NCBI GenBank assembly: GCA_029215795.1
Contig: JARDYH010000004.1
Span: 212,762,517 to 212,826,516, forward strand
Reading direction: 5' to 3'
DNA length: 64,000 nt
DNA from: Anniella stebbinsi
Lineage: Eukaryota > Chordata > Lepidosauria > Squamata > Anniellidae
In this document: piece after piece, positions 29,906-40,030 of the stretch
Layout of the letters: each line of letters starts with the position of its first letter
How positions within the stretch are numbered: the stretch's first letter is position 1
Translations under genes and position numbers: made by a program
The notes under the pieces: model-generated
The model's database searches: none
Told to the model about the DNA's origin: nothing
What the model saw: only the letters and a program-made list of their open reading frames with translations

Positions 29906-30817
29906 TAATTAAGCCAGGGAGGCTTGACAACTAGTATTTATTAAGAACAGCTGGACCTAGCCAACACCCAGGAGCAATTCTAATCAGTATTCTATGGGAG
30001 ACAGGTCTGTGTGGCTGTTTTTGTGAATAATCCTGACAAGGTATGCAATATGGGCTTAGGTACTGAATATTTTCTCTCTAACTGAGCAGATAACTGGTAA
30101 TAAGAACCTGTATGCGAAGGTCCCAGTATCTGAAATATACCCTGGGAAAGTCTGCTGCCTACATGGGGGTGAGTGTACTCACTATAAAATTTATGAGTGG
30201 GGAGGACTCGAGGTTTCATTAACGTGTGTTTGATATTATATTAAAGCATGTTCATTATGTTTACAGAATGCTCAATAATTAAAGAAATGTTTCTGAAGAA
30301 GAGTTGAAACGAGATAAATACCGGATACTCGTTAAACCAATTGCTGTATACCAAGTGCGATAAACCAATTGCTGTATACCAAGTGCGATTAACAAACTTG
30401 TAATAGAAAAACTTCTGTTATCAAACTGATGATATTAAAAAATGATTACTGTAAACAAATTACTGTTTGAAACTAAACAAATTGTGGTTATCACATGTAA
30501 TGAAAAAAAATCTGTTATAAAACTGGTGATATCAAATATGAGAATATAAGTTATAAACAAATTTATGTTTTTTGAACTGCTGTTAGCACATGTAATGAAA
30601 GAACTGCTATTTTCAAGCTGTTATGATACTTCATGAAAGAAATTTATTATTGTATATTTAAGTAGTAATATTATCTGTGCAGTAAAAAGAGACAAGAAAG
30701 TGAAACCTACTGTGTGTTGGGAGTCTCAGACGGTATTTGCAATTTGCATTTAACTTAGCTAGTATTTAGGTTGACCATTTTGAATAAGGGGTGCATGCAT
30801 TAGCATTATTTCATAAC
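29879..30817 (+). repeat. Inverted arm (pseudo-LTR) of the Penelope-like element, right
   Basis: Reverse complement of the left arm with a few substitutions and small deletions. For example, about 14 bp are missing near 30492. The high match despite AT-rich, non-coding content implies that the arms were copied from one another recently. Confidence 0.88.
30289..30337 (+). ncRNA. Hammerhead-ribozyme-like motif, right arm
   Basis: The order of core parts fits a type I hammerhead: stem I GUUU (30289-30292), CUGAAGA (30293-30299), a very short stem II AGAGUU (30300-30305), GAAA (30306-30309), stem III CGAG...CUCG (30310-30313 with 30328-30331), UU as the cleavage dinucleotide, then AAAC (30334-30337) closing stem I. 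Hammerheads in Penelope-like pseudo-LTRs are established. Stem II is weak here (A-U, G-U), so activity is uncertain. Confidence 0.5.
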
Positions 30818-30859
30818 AATTAGTTGCAACCTTTAGCCTTTTTTGAGTATTGTAGTTTG

Positions 30860-30873
30860 CATACTACACTGTC
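30860..30873. other. Target-site duplication of the Penelope-like element (right)
   Basis: CATACTACACTGTC, identical to 28283-28296. Confidence 0.8.
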
Positions 30874-31450
30874 ACCTTCCATACTTTGACTTCCTTATTG
30901 AGTGGGTGAAATGAGGAAATTTAATCCATGCGCTTAAACAAAATAAAATAAAAGGTTATGATCAATGTTATCATAGCGTAGCTGTGCACTGTGATTCTTC
31001 CCTCTACATTAGCCTGATGGAAAACAAACTCAGAATTAAGATTCTAATCCTATACACACTTACCTGGCTGGGAGTATGTCTTATTGATAACATGCAAAAC
31101 TCAGCAGGAGATATCAGCTCAGCTTTCAACGTTTAAATAAAATGGATGCTGCTAATAATTTTTTTGACTTTATAGAACATATCAAACAGCTCATCCTGGT
31201 CTGGTGAACAGCTTCAGGATTTGGGATTGTGGACTTTAGACCGTCATACTTGGCAACAATATAACTGCTAAGTAAGCATACCTAGGCTTTGGAGACTTCT
31301 CTACATGCCCACTCCACAAGCACACCAAGTGAGGCCAAACGAGCCTTTGCCAAGCACTCAGGAAGTTGTGTGAGCCTCCCGAGCCCTCAGCAAAGCGCAC
31401 TTTCTGGAAATGCAATGACACATTTTCTCCCTCTACTCTGCCCTGAGTGA
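30874..31450. other. No recognised gene
   Basis: AT-rich sequence, no repeat words that I can name. Confidence 0.4.
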
Positions 31451-31593
31451 GCAGATACAGCTTTAACTGTTGCGATGAAAAGGGAATTTCATCAGGTGCT
31501 GCATGCATACAAATGACACTTGCTGAAATCCCCTTTTTTATACAACTGTTAAAGATACAGGAGCCCTGTCCTCCTTTCCATATGGTCACCCTA
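31451..31593. mobile_element. Family A hAT-type MITE, right half only
   Basis: CAGCTTTAACTGTTGCGATG through CATATGGTCACCCTA. Matches the right half of 10538-10858. The left half is absent. Confidence 0.8.
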
Positions 31594-32319
31594 AGATAGA
31601 CTTACTGAGAGAGAGGGCCCATGTGAGGGATGTCTTGCCCAAAGCCCACGAAAACCTGGAACCCACATGACTTGCCCATTTCTGTTTAGCTATGAAAATG
31701 AGACTTTTTTTTAAAACGCAGCATGATTTGCTTTCCAATCTTTCTTCTTTGTTTTACAACAGGTAAACATGGAACCCGGAGATGTGGGGCTAGTTTTATA
31801 CCAAATAAGCTTCCCTCTCATTTAGGTTTACTCATGCAATTTATATTTTTTATTAGATTGTGAAGGCAACTCTTTAGGAATTTTTGCTTGTTTGGTTGGG
31901 TTTTTTTTCAGGTTGAATTCATTTGCTTCTATTCTTGTTATATTTATCTTCATAGATTTGTACACATACATCTTTATAGATGTGTATTCCTCAAGCCAGA
32001 TTCAGGCTTTTGAAGAAAAAAAAACGTTAGCAGATGAATTGGGTTTCTTCAACAGGCAAGGGCTGGAGGACACAAACAGAGCACCCCAGACTCCTCTGAC
32101 CATATGATGTTTTCAAGTAAGCCAGGATACTTGCCATACCTGTAAAACAAACATACACACACACCTCTCTGCTTCCATGGGGTATTCAAATGATAGTTTC
32201 AAAATTCTCCCTAACAGTGCTGCTCAGGAGCAGAGTCACTCGGAATCTTTTGGATTGCCTACACAAAACCACACCTTTTTATTCTGCACTAATCCAGAAC
32301 TCAAGTCTGGGTCCATACA
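31594..32319. other. No recognised gene
   Basis: Nothing named. A (CA)-rich stretch lies near 32150-32163. Confidence 0.4.
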
Positions 32320-32498
32320 TAGAGTGACTATATGAAAAGGAGGACAGGGCTCCTGCATCTTTAACAGTTGTATTGAAAGGGAGATTTCAGCAGGTGTCAT
32401 TTTTATGCATGCAGCACCTGGTGAAATTCCCTCTCCATCACAACAGTTAAAGCTGCAGGAGTCCTGCCCTCTTTTGTATCTGGCCACTCTAGTATAGT
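32320..32498. mobile_element. Family A hAT-type MITE, left half only
   Basis: TAGAGTGACTATATG through GGCCACTCTAGTATAG, i.e. one arm plus the central loop. The flanking 8-mers do not match, in keeping with a truncated copy. Confidence 0.8.
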
Positions 32499-32499
32499 G

Positions 32500-32597
32500 T
32501 CTGGCCCAAAGTCACCCAGTGAGCTTCCATGGCCAAGTGAGTCTAAAACCCAGATCTCCCTACTCCCAGTTCAACACTACACTACACTGGCTCTCAA
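32500..32597 (-). mobile_element. SINE/LINE tail fragment
   Basis: GGCCCAAAGTCACCCAGTGAGC, CCATGGCCAAGTGAG and CAACACTACACTACACTGGC. Same module as 12224-12325. Confidence 0.65.
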
Positions 32598-33224
32598 AAA
32601 GTCAAATCAAGCTGATTTTTGATATTTTATTTCCCATTCACTTGCCTCTCCCTCTGAACCCAATCGGTACCACCTTCCTGAGACAGAGAGAGATGGTAGA
32701 GGTTACTGCTCCTTCTCATTGATCCCTTCACATTTTGGAGACAGCAGATGAACAGACAGCAAAAGAGCCAAAGACCCATGCTGGATGAGGAATGTACAGA
32801 TGTTGTAAGATCCATTCCATCAGCATGTTGTGGATTGATTGATGCCTTTTGCTCTGATGTGATCTCATCGGTGGAATTGGATTTTTCCAAATTCCTGAAT
32901 TTGCACAAATTTGAATTTGCACAAATTTGAATTTGAACAAATTCGCTCTTGTGAAAATGTGCACTCACAAACCTGCTCAAATCCCCCCAAATGTGCAAAT
33001 TCTCCCCGAAATGTGGAAAGTCATTGAAAATATTTTATTTTATTTTATGTATTTTCTACAACTACATTACATAACATTCCAGAAAGTTTTCTTAAAAAGA
33101 AAAAGAAACATCCTCCAGTTCACGGAATTCATGTCTCTCAGGAAAAGCTGGTCTGCTGCAGAATCCATGGGTCAGATTCATAGAAATCCAAACTCATCTG
33201 ATTCTGTTGCGGATTTCTCTGACA
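32598..33224. mobile_element. Worn hAT-type elements with TTTGCACAAAT and GAAATCC words
   Basis: The part at 32880-33010 repeats AATTTGCACAAATTTG, and 33110-33225 has CATGGGTCAGATTCATAGAAATCC and ends CTGACATCCCTA. The latter set recurs, in the other orientation, near 44907, 49640 and 50661. Confidence 0.45.
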
Positions 33225-33227
33225 TCC

Positions 33228-33460
33228 CTATTTTGGGTCAGACCCAGGTTCTATCCAGTCCAGCATTCTGGTCATCAGTGGCCAACCAGTTGCCTGTGAG
33301 AAGCCCACAAGCAGGACATGAGTACAATAGCACCCTCCTGCCCACGTTCCCCAGCAACTGCTGCACATAACCATACTGCCTCTGATACTGAAGGTAGCAT
33401 ATAGTCATCGGGACATCAGTTAGGTGCCATAGTGCCAGGAAGCTCCAAGGTTCGACAGTG
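33228..33460 (-). mobile_element. CR1-family 3' fragment, minus-sense
   Basis: GGGTCAGACCCAGGTTCTATCC, CAGTGGCCAACCAGTTGCC and CCACAAGCAGGACATGAG align with 39490-39680. Confidence 0.75.
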
Positions 33461-33612
33461 GGCCCATTATTGGGATGTAGGCCTGACAAGGCCAGCCCTG
33501 AATGAGCCAGTGACGTATAAGAAAGAAAGATACACACAAGATTTACACATAAATAATTTGTGATAAATTTGATAAATTAGCCCATAAAATAATAAAATGG
33601 TTAAAAGGAGAG

Positions 33613-33765
33613 CCAGGAAGGTGCAGTGGTTAGAGTGTTGGACTAAATCCTAGCAGAGCAGGGTTAAAATCTCCAGTCACTTATGACATTGAGTGACCTC
33701 AGGCAAGTCTCTCTCTCAGCCTACCTCACAGGATTGTTGGGAGGAGGAGACATGCATGCTGCTCT
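33613..33765 (+). mobile_element. tRNA-derived SINE
   Basis: GTGCAGTGGTTAGAGTGTTGGAC is an A-box-like segment and GGGTTAAAATCTCC a decayed B box (consensus GGTTCGANTCC), about 45 bp apart as in Pol III promoters. A GACATTGAGTGACCTCAGGC body and CAGCCTACCTCACAGGATTG follow, the SINE tail common in squamates. Confidence 0.7.
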
Positions 33766-34179
33766 AAACATCTTTGAGGGATGTCAAGTCATACCTAGGT
33801 AGACCCATTGAAACCAATGAGATTTAAGTTAGTCTTGGCTTCAATTGGTCTACTCTAAATATGAGTAAATTAGGATCTTGACCATAACAACTAGTATTTT
33901 TTTAAAGATACCTTACCAAAGTTTTGTGAAAAAAATCAATCAGTGGTTTATGGATCTTCTTCATAAACAATCATCAATCGGCTTCATAGGAACATCAACA
34001 ATCCATACATTCTGAAACAATTCATCTGACAAATACACTTGTTGGTACGACCATGAACACAAGGCAAAAACATTTCAATGTCTACAGATAAATGTGCCGA
34101 CTGACTGCTTCAAAACTAGGAAGGATAAAAAAAATGACAAGTTTTATCATATACAAAATACTTAAACTTGGTATTTATT
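33766..34179. other. No recognised feature
   Basis: AT-rich sequence. Confidence 0.35.
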
Positions 34180-34535
34180 TAAAACACACACTCGATTTTT
34201 TCTCCTTGAAGAGAACGGGAAGGCAATACTCCATCAGCTCTGACAGCAGCAGTTCTAAGAAATAACAATAGTCTTTCTTGTCAACACAGATCTCGCTTGC
34301 AACGGTGAGATAAAGGTCTACTGAGACTCTGGAAACACCGGCTGCAAGAGAGATAGACACACAGCTTCGCTGTGTCTTCATAAGAGGGAGGAGGCCTGAA
34401 ACTGAAATCTGTGGCATTTGGTGACAAAAGCACACATGCCTCTATTATCGTTACATGGGCAGATAAAACAAATGGCCGTCCTAATCGTAATGTGCTTTGG
34501 CTCTTCAAGTAAGCTGTTAGGAGTAGGACGGGAAG
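34180..34535. other. Unique-looking segment, weak candidate for conserved non-coding DNA
   Basis: Balanced composition, no repeat words, CpG retained (ATTATCGTTACATGGG, CCTAATCGTAATG). No proof of constraint. Confidence 0.25.
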
Positions 34536-34547
34536 TTTTGTCAGGAC

Positions 34548-34868
34548 TAGGCTGACCATATGAAAAGGAGGACAGGGCTAATGTAACTTTAACAGTTGTA
34601 GAGAAAAGGGAATTTCAGCCAGTGTCATTTGTAGGCAATTAGTTCCTGGTGATATTCCCTCTTCATCACAACAGTTAAAGTTGCAGGCACTATACTAGAG
34701 TGACCATATACAAAAGAAGGCAGGGCCCCTGCAACTTTAACTGGTGTGATGAAGAGGGGAATTTTACTAGGAATTAATTGCCTACAAACGACACTGGCTG
34801 AAATTCCCTTTTCTCTACAACTGTTAAAGTTACATGAGCCCTGTCCTCCTTTTCATATGGTCAGCCTA
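34548..34868. mobile_element. hAT-type palindromic MITE (family A), complete copy
   Basis: 321 bp, TAGGCTGACCATATG...CATATGGTCAGCCTA, with perfect 8-bp duplications GTCAGGAC (34540-34547, 34869-34876). The central loop is in the opposite orientation to 10538-10858, so the element inserted the other way round. Confidence 0.93.
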
Positions 34869-34924
34869 GTCAGGACTTTGACTTTGCAACAGGCCTTCAA
34901 CTGGCTCCCTGAAAGATGTAGTGA

Positions 34925-35035
34925 ATAAAGGAATCTGCCTTATACCAGGACAGATTCTCTGTCCATCTAGTTGAGGATTGGCCACTTTAATCTGAGGGGT
35001 GACAGCGCTCCACTCTCAGGCAAAGAACCTGCTCA
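34925..35035 (-). mobile_element. SINE fragment, reverse orientation
   Basis: GAATCTGCCTTATACCAGGACAG, CTGTCCATCTAGTTGAGGATTG and CACTCTCAGGCAAAG match the tail of the tRNA-like SINE at 41340 in reverse complement. Confidence 0.6.
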
Positions 35036-35239
35036 TCCATCCTTGCTTGATCTTTTAAAGTCAGGGGTGTTGAATCTCAAGCCTGTAGGTCAATTGGTTT
35101 TTAGAACAATGACCCTGGGAACAATGACATGTCCTCAACGACTTCTGGGGAAGAAAATGAATGTTTCTTGTGTCTGCTATTGTTATGAAACAGGAGACTG
35201 TGGCATTCAATAAAAAGAAATAGATGTTCACCTTATGTT

Positions 35240-35745
35240 CCCCCCACCCATTTCAAGCCAAAAGTGACTCTTATGAGACTGCCCATCTATTGAGTTCACA
35301 TTCAGAGGCTTTCCTGGGTGACCCAACAACCCCAGAAATATGCTTAGGTGGCACCAGAGAACAGGCCCTTTCAGTGGCTGCACTTGGGCTCAGGAAGCCC
35401 GTTTCACCATCTATACCAAGCAGTATATAACACTATGGAAGTGGAATGAATGTGGTATAGGGAATGTATCATGGGCCCCAACAATTGTCAGTGCACTTCA
35501 ATAGTGCCAAAAAGGATTGGGGAGATCCTGCCTTTCTCATTAATGGCCTTTCAAAAGATGGTGGAAAAACTTCCTTTTCTGGCTTCAGGTTTGTGAGCTG
35601 CTCTTTTTACTGTTTTAGTCTTTGTAGAGTAAAATATGTCGTTAATTGCTACTATATGGGTTGTGGTTTGGGGTTTTTTTTTTTGTTTTGGGCTGCCTTG
35701 AGCTTTCTGGAGGAAAGGCAGGTATATAAACCTTTTCAATAAATA
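35240..35745 (+). mobile_element. L2-like LINE 3' end, interrupted
   Basis: GAGAACAGGCCCTTTCAGTGGCTGC, then AACTTCCTTTTCTGGCTTCAG, and the tail GGGCTGCCTTGAGC...GGAAAGGCAGGTATATAAACC. A MITE-like segment (about 35407-35505) with ATCTATACCAAGCAGTATATAAC and AATGTATCATGGGCCCC lies within. It resembles 52422-52540. Confidence 0.7.
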
Positions 35746-35834
35746 CACCTCATCAAAATTTTGGCTCATTTTTTTAAAAAAATTCTGAATGCTCAGCTCA
35801 CTGCAAGGTTTTGAATAATGACAATAAACCAGCA

Positions 35835-35965
35835 TCTGGTGGTGAAGTGGAAAGAGTGTTAAGATTGGACCCATGAGGTTGGTTGTGACTGTTTCTCATA
35901 CAATCATGAAGCACACTGGGTAGCTTAGGGCACATCGTTACCTCTCAGCCTAACCCTACCTATGC
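35835..35965 (+). mobile_element. Diverged tRNA-derived SINE
   Basis: GGTGAAGTGGAAAGAGTGTTAAG and the tail CTCAGCCTAACCC align with 33613-33765. Boxes are poor. Confidence 0.45.
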
Positions 35966-36157
35966 AACAAAAAGTCCTGGGCGAATAAAAGGGCTTTTAC
36001 CTCAAGTGACCCTCACAAATCACTGAAGAAAAGAAAATCCATGAGCCCCCCCCCAAAAAAAAGACAAAAGAGGATGCAGATTTGCAAAAAATGAACATAT
36101 GTTGATTTATATGTGAAAATAATGTTAAGAGAGAGAGAGAAAACAATACACCCCACC

Positions 36158-36369
36158 AGTGGAGGCTGGTGATTCTGATTTCAGTGGGGCTGTGAATCCA
36201 TTCTGGGTTTCAGTCAGAGCCTGCCAGAACTCTAAAGGAGCTATCCAAGGTGCTGAACCCCAAAATGGGTTCAGCTCCTTGTCTAGCTCCTTTAGAATTT
36301 TGGCTGGTTTTGATTGAAGCCCAGAATGGATTCACAGCCCCACTGAAATGAGAGCCACCAACCTCCACT
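36158..36369. mobile_element. Fold-back MITE, AGTGGAGGCTGGT ends
   Basis: 212 bp. AGTGGAGGCTGGTGATTC faces GCCACCAACCTCCACT, and the arms pair on through AGTGGGGCTGTGAATCCATTC and its complement. A related fragment is at 54110-54175. The target duplication is not visible. Confidence 0.75.
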
Positions 36370-36429
36370 TCATCTCACCATAGAAGGGAAGACATGGATG
36401 ACCTGTGTGCCTGCTAAGTCTGCTGTCCA

Positions 36430-36575
36430 GGTCAATGTCTTCGGATGGCTCTCCCGTCCCATGGTTCTTTAAACTGGACTTAGACTAGATGGCCCTTCAA
36501 AAAGAAGATGCCTTCAAATAGAGGACTCCCATTTGTCAGCCTTTCAAATACAGGAATGCCCACTATAAAGTAGAA
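36430..36575 (-). repeat. Unnamed interspersed repeat, copy 2
   Basis: Reverse complement of the series described at 2570-2700 (CTTTAAACTGGACTT, CTTCAAAAAGAAGATG, TTCAAATAGAGG). Confidence 0.55.
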
Positions 36576-36917
36576 GACATAGCTACGCTTCTTCTACATA
36601 GCACCGAAGGGAAACAGATTTGGCACCAGGTGAATGTATTAGAGAGTTTCAGAACATGAGGTGTCATAATCAAGAAAGCTGTATTCCCAATTACCACCCA
36701 TCTCATGTCCAAAAGCTGGGAACAGGGAGAAGAACATCTCAGCAAGGCCAAAGCACAGCGAATAGTTTTGGCTCAAGTTTATGGCAGGCATCCAACATCA
36801 CTGAGATCTTACAATTTAATCCACCACACCAAGATTGGAAATCCCATCTCAAACGCATCCTTACTTTTGAAGCATTATGCATGAGAAAAGAACCTCCTCA
36901 AACAGCCTGGTCCACAA

Positions 36918-37540
36918 TAGGGGTGTGCACACCAAAAAAAATTGTTTTTTATCTTTATCGTCATTTTGGACCAAAAAAAATATCATCTTCATTCATATCG
37001 TAGGTGATCCGTATCGTCTTCACGATAATTATAATTAAAAAATGATATTTTTGGCAGAAAGAAAAATGCCTGTAACTTATGTATTTTAAAGGTTAGAGGC
37101 TTGAAACTTAGTCACAGTGCTTCGGGGTATGCCTAAGTATGTGTATGAAATTTGGGATCGATCCCTCCAACCCTCGATTTTATATTAATTTTTTAAAAAT
37201 TGTTTCCATTCTGACAGGTCTGGCGAGCTGTCAATCTGAAACGATCTTTAAAAAATTAATATAAAATCGAGGGTTGGAGGGATCGATCTCAAATTTCATA
37301 CACATATGTAGGCATACCCCAGAAGCACTGCGACCAAGTTTCAAGCCTCTAACTTTTAAAATACAGAAGTTATGGGTATATTTAGATGGCAGTCCGATAA
37401 AACGATAAAATCGCCCCAAAATTATCGTCACCGATGATTATCGTAGGATTTTCTATCGTTGCGTTATCGTTAAAAACATGCACGATAACAACCTTATCGT
37501 ATCATTATCGTACATTTTAACGATACGATACACATCCCTA
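36918..37540. mobile_element. hAT-type MITE with TATCGT repeats and an inner palindrome
   Basis: 623 bp, ends TAGGGGTGTGCAC and CACATCCCTA, with perfect 8-bp duplications GTCCACAA (36910-36917, 37541-37548). Subterminal regions are packed with TATCGT/ACGATA on both strands (about 36950-37030 and 37390-37530). The centre (37080-37380) is a large inverted repeat: CTTAGTCACAGTGCTTCGGG faces CCCAGAAGCACTGCG, and CGATCCCTCCAACCCTCG faces CGAGGGTTGGAGGGATCG. No coding capacity. Confidence 0.88.
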
Positions 37541-37548
37541 GTCCACAA

Positions 37549-38259
37549 TATACTGCCTTAAGAAGCCAAATGATGTACAAGAAGCAGTTCCATTTGGCTA
37601 TGCAGATTAACACATTTGGTTTTTAATTGGTTTAATTTAGTGAGCTGCTCAACTGACTGTAAACACGCTGTGTGCTTTCTTGTCTTTTATCAAGATGTCA
37701 ATTTCTTCATTACATGTGAATGTAATATTCAGTTGACAGTTACAGTGATTTGTACAGATGATGAATACAGTGATTTGCATCATATTAAATAAGAGTTGAT
37801 TTGAGCCAAAATGTTCCCTGTTCTCTTTTTAAAATGCCTTCTTCTTCTTCTTCTTCTTCTTCTTCTTCTTCTTCTTTCGTCCTAATCTGCCAGTCAGTCT
37901 TTCTCCTGTGCTTTCCCTCTGCTTCCATCCTCTCTGCCATAGATCAGCAGAAAATGCATCATACTCTTGAGTTCTATGAAGAGAAAAGGATGCTCTCTGT
38001 GGTTTAATATATTTTCCTGGATGAACACCAAAGATGGAATAGGCAAGCCATTAAAGTTACCTGAGGCTTCTTAAGGTGAGATAATAGCCAACTACTCTTA
38101 TCTCAGGATGACAGAAACATGGTGCACTGATGAAAAGTACAATCTATACAAGTCTGTTTGTGCAAGGGAGGATTACACGAACACGCAAAGAAATGTGTTT
38201 AAAACTAAAGGAACCTGAGTCTCAAGTTTTTATTTCTATAATGGTCCAGAGGCAGCATA
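37549..38259. other. No recognised gene apart from (CTT)n
   Basis: Unique-looking sequence with the CTT microsatellite at 37837-37878. Confidence 0.4.
37837..37878 (+). repeat. (CTT)n microsatellite
   Basis: Fourteen units, reading as serine in one frame, which explains an open frame there. Confidence 0.95.
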
Positions 38260-38880
38260 TGGGCCCTTTGGACCATTGTCATAGCAAAAGTTGCTCTAGT
38301 TCAATAACAACAACAACAACAGCAACAACAACAACAACAACAACAACAATGCACCAACAACTGGCTATCAAATTCAACCTCATCAAACAACCCACACCAC
38401 ACTATACATACTCACCAGAAACTATCTTGGAAAATGCAGATCAACAATGTACTGTGACAGAACAATTCATAAGGACAAGACAATACCTTGCAACCAACCA
38501 GATATAACAGTCATAGACAAAAAAGAAAAGCACATGTACCCCATTGACATAGCAATACCTAATGTCAAAAATGTTTTTGTAAAGTAAGAGAAGAGAGAAA
38601 AATATACACTACTGGCTATGGAAGTTAAAGAACTCTGGCAACAGGAAAAGGTCACAATTACTCCATTAGTCACATCAGACACCAGCATCACATCAAAAAA
38701 ACTATAGTGAATGCCTCCAGAAACTCAGCCTACCAAAATATGTCCACATCAACATCCAGAAAGCAGTCATGCTTAAAACATGCTCAACTGTCTGGAAAAT
38801 AATCAGTAAAAGACAGCATGACTTGGCAAAGCCCATCTTGTTCATTTAGAAAAACTACCACAAATGAGAAAAGAGACAAT
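38260..38880 (+). pseudogene. Dong/R4-like LINE C-terminal relic
   Basis: Several frames together give ITVIDKKEKHMYPIDIAIPN, then a KELWQQEKVTITPLV-like segment, and finally IQKAVMLKTCSTVWKII. This order (a DI..IDK and PIDIAIP pair, a K.LW....V...PLV pair, QKAVLL-type end) is typical of the endonuclease tail of Dong/R4-type non-LTR elements. Frame changes are needed between the pieces, so it is dead. The same motif is found in a few other LINE clades, so the clade name is tentative. A (CAA)n microsatellite is inside (38303-38349). Confidence 0.6.
38303..38349 (+). repeat. (CAA)n microsatellite
   Basis: About 15 CAA units with one CAG. Confidence 0.94.
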
Positions 38881-39471
38881 TGTGATAATCGAACTATCTT
38901 TAACTCTTGATCTCCCTGAGTTCTAATTTGGAGAAGACAATGGCTGACCTCATGAAGCTATTGTGTATGCGTGTTACAGATGTGTGAGAATCTCATTATG
39001 AAATGTTTACTGTTAAGTGCCTTGATGTTCACATTAAGATGGAAAGTGCAGGATAATTATATATAAAATTGTATGTTTATCACTATCTCTAAAGATAGGT
39101 GGGTGGGATGTAGGTAGATACTTTCAAGCTCACTCCAGCCTGTGATCAGGTCCTCAATAACAACCACCTATCAGAATCTCAACACCACCAAGGGAATAAT
39201 ACGTCAGCATACATTGGGGTGGGGTGGGGGGACATTTTTGGTCCAATGGGCCATATTGGCCCTAGGGAAGTACACTGGGGCCAACCAACCAGCCCTTTCC
39301 TCCCTAGCAATGAACTCCCCTCCCCTCCAATGAAAATGCCCTTATGTGTAGCAATTGGGCCTCAAGTGATGCTTTTAAAAGGCTTCATTGAAGGAAGGGG
39401 GCAATGGGGTAGGGCAGAGGCTGCAAGTAAGATGGGGAGGCCCCAAGGGCTGGATGTTTCCCACCCCTCAT

Positions 39472-40030
39472 AAGAACATAAGAAGATCCCTGTTAGATCT
39501 GACCGAGGGTCCATCTACTCCAGCACTCTGTTCACACAGTGGCCAAACCAGCTATTGACCAAGGACCCACAAGCAGGACATGGTGCAACAGCATCCTCCC
39601 ACCCATATTCCCCAGCAACTGGTGCACACAGGCTTACTGCCTCAGATTCTGGAGGTAGCATATAACCATCAGTGTCAGTAGCCATTGATAGCCATTGATG
39701 GCCTTTTCCTCCAGGAATTTATCCAACCCCCTTTTAAAGTCATCCAAATTGGTGGCCAGCACCACATCTTGTGGTAGTGAATTCCATAATTTAACTATGC
39801 GCTGTGTGGAGAAGTACTTCCTTTTATTTGTCCTGAATCTCCCACCAATCAGCTTCATGGGATGACCCTGGGATCGCCCTCTCTCCGTCCCTCTACACCC
39901 ATATGGTGTAGAAAGGGCCTCAGTGTGGTAACCAGAACTGTACACAGTATTCTAAGTGTGGTCGCACCGTAGTTTTGATAAAAGCCAGTATAATACTGGC
40001 AGTATTAATATGGTTTTATTTTCACAGCGT
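39472..40030 (-). mobile_element. CR1-family LINE 3' end, minus-sense
   Basis: Starts with the AACATAAGAAGATCC tail and continues through CACACAGTGGCCAAACCAGC, TTTAAAGTCATCCAAATTGG, TTGTGGTAGTGAATTCC and GGAGAAGTACTTCC, all in the order of the family. Downstream GTACACAGTATTCTAAGTGTGG is CR1 too. A short piece with CCCATATGGTGTAGAAAGGGCC (39896-39919) equals the end of family B. Confidence 0.85.

Larger units (their letters stand above)
28297..30859 (-). mobile_element. Penelope-like retroelement with long inverted arms, 5'-truncated
   Basis: Outer sequence is duplicated: CATACTACACTGTC at 28283-28296 and again at 30860-30873, a 14-bp target duplication. Inside are two inverted arms (28298-29250 and 29879-30817) that match nearly base for base, with small gaps. 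The ORF end with the GIY-YIG endonuclease lies between them. About 42 bp at the right (30818-30859) have no partner in the left arm. Penelope-like elements typically have pseudo-LTRs, often inverted, with a short extension at one end and variable truncation. The RT domain is absent, so the copy cannot move by itself. Confidence 0.85.

Noticed and set aside
37801..38007. 68-codon open frame with a serine run
   Set aside because: Caused by the CTT microsatellite.
38130..38507. 125-codon open frame with a threonine run
   Set aside because: The run is the (CAA)n microsatellite read in one frame. The start has no family features.
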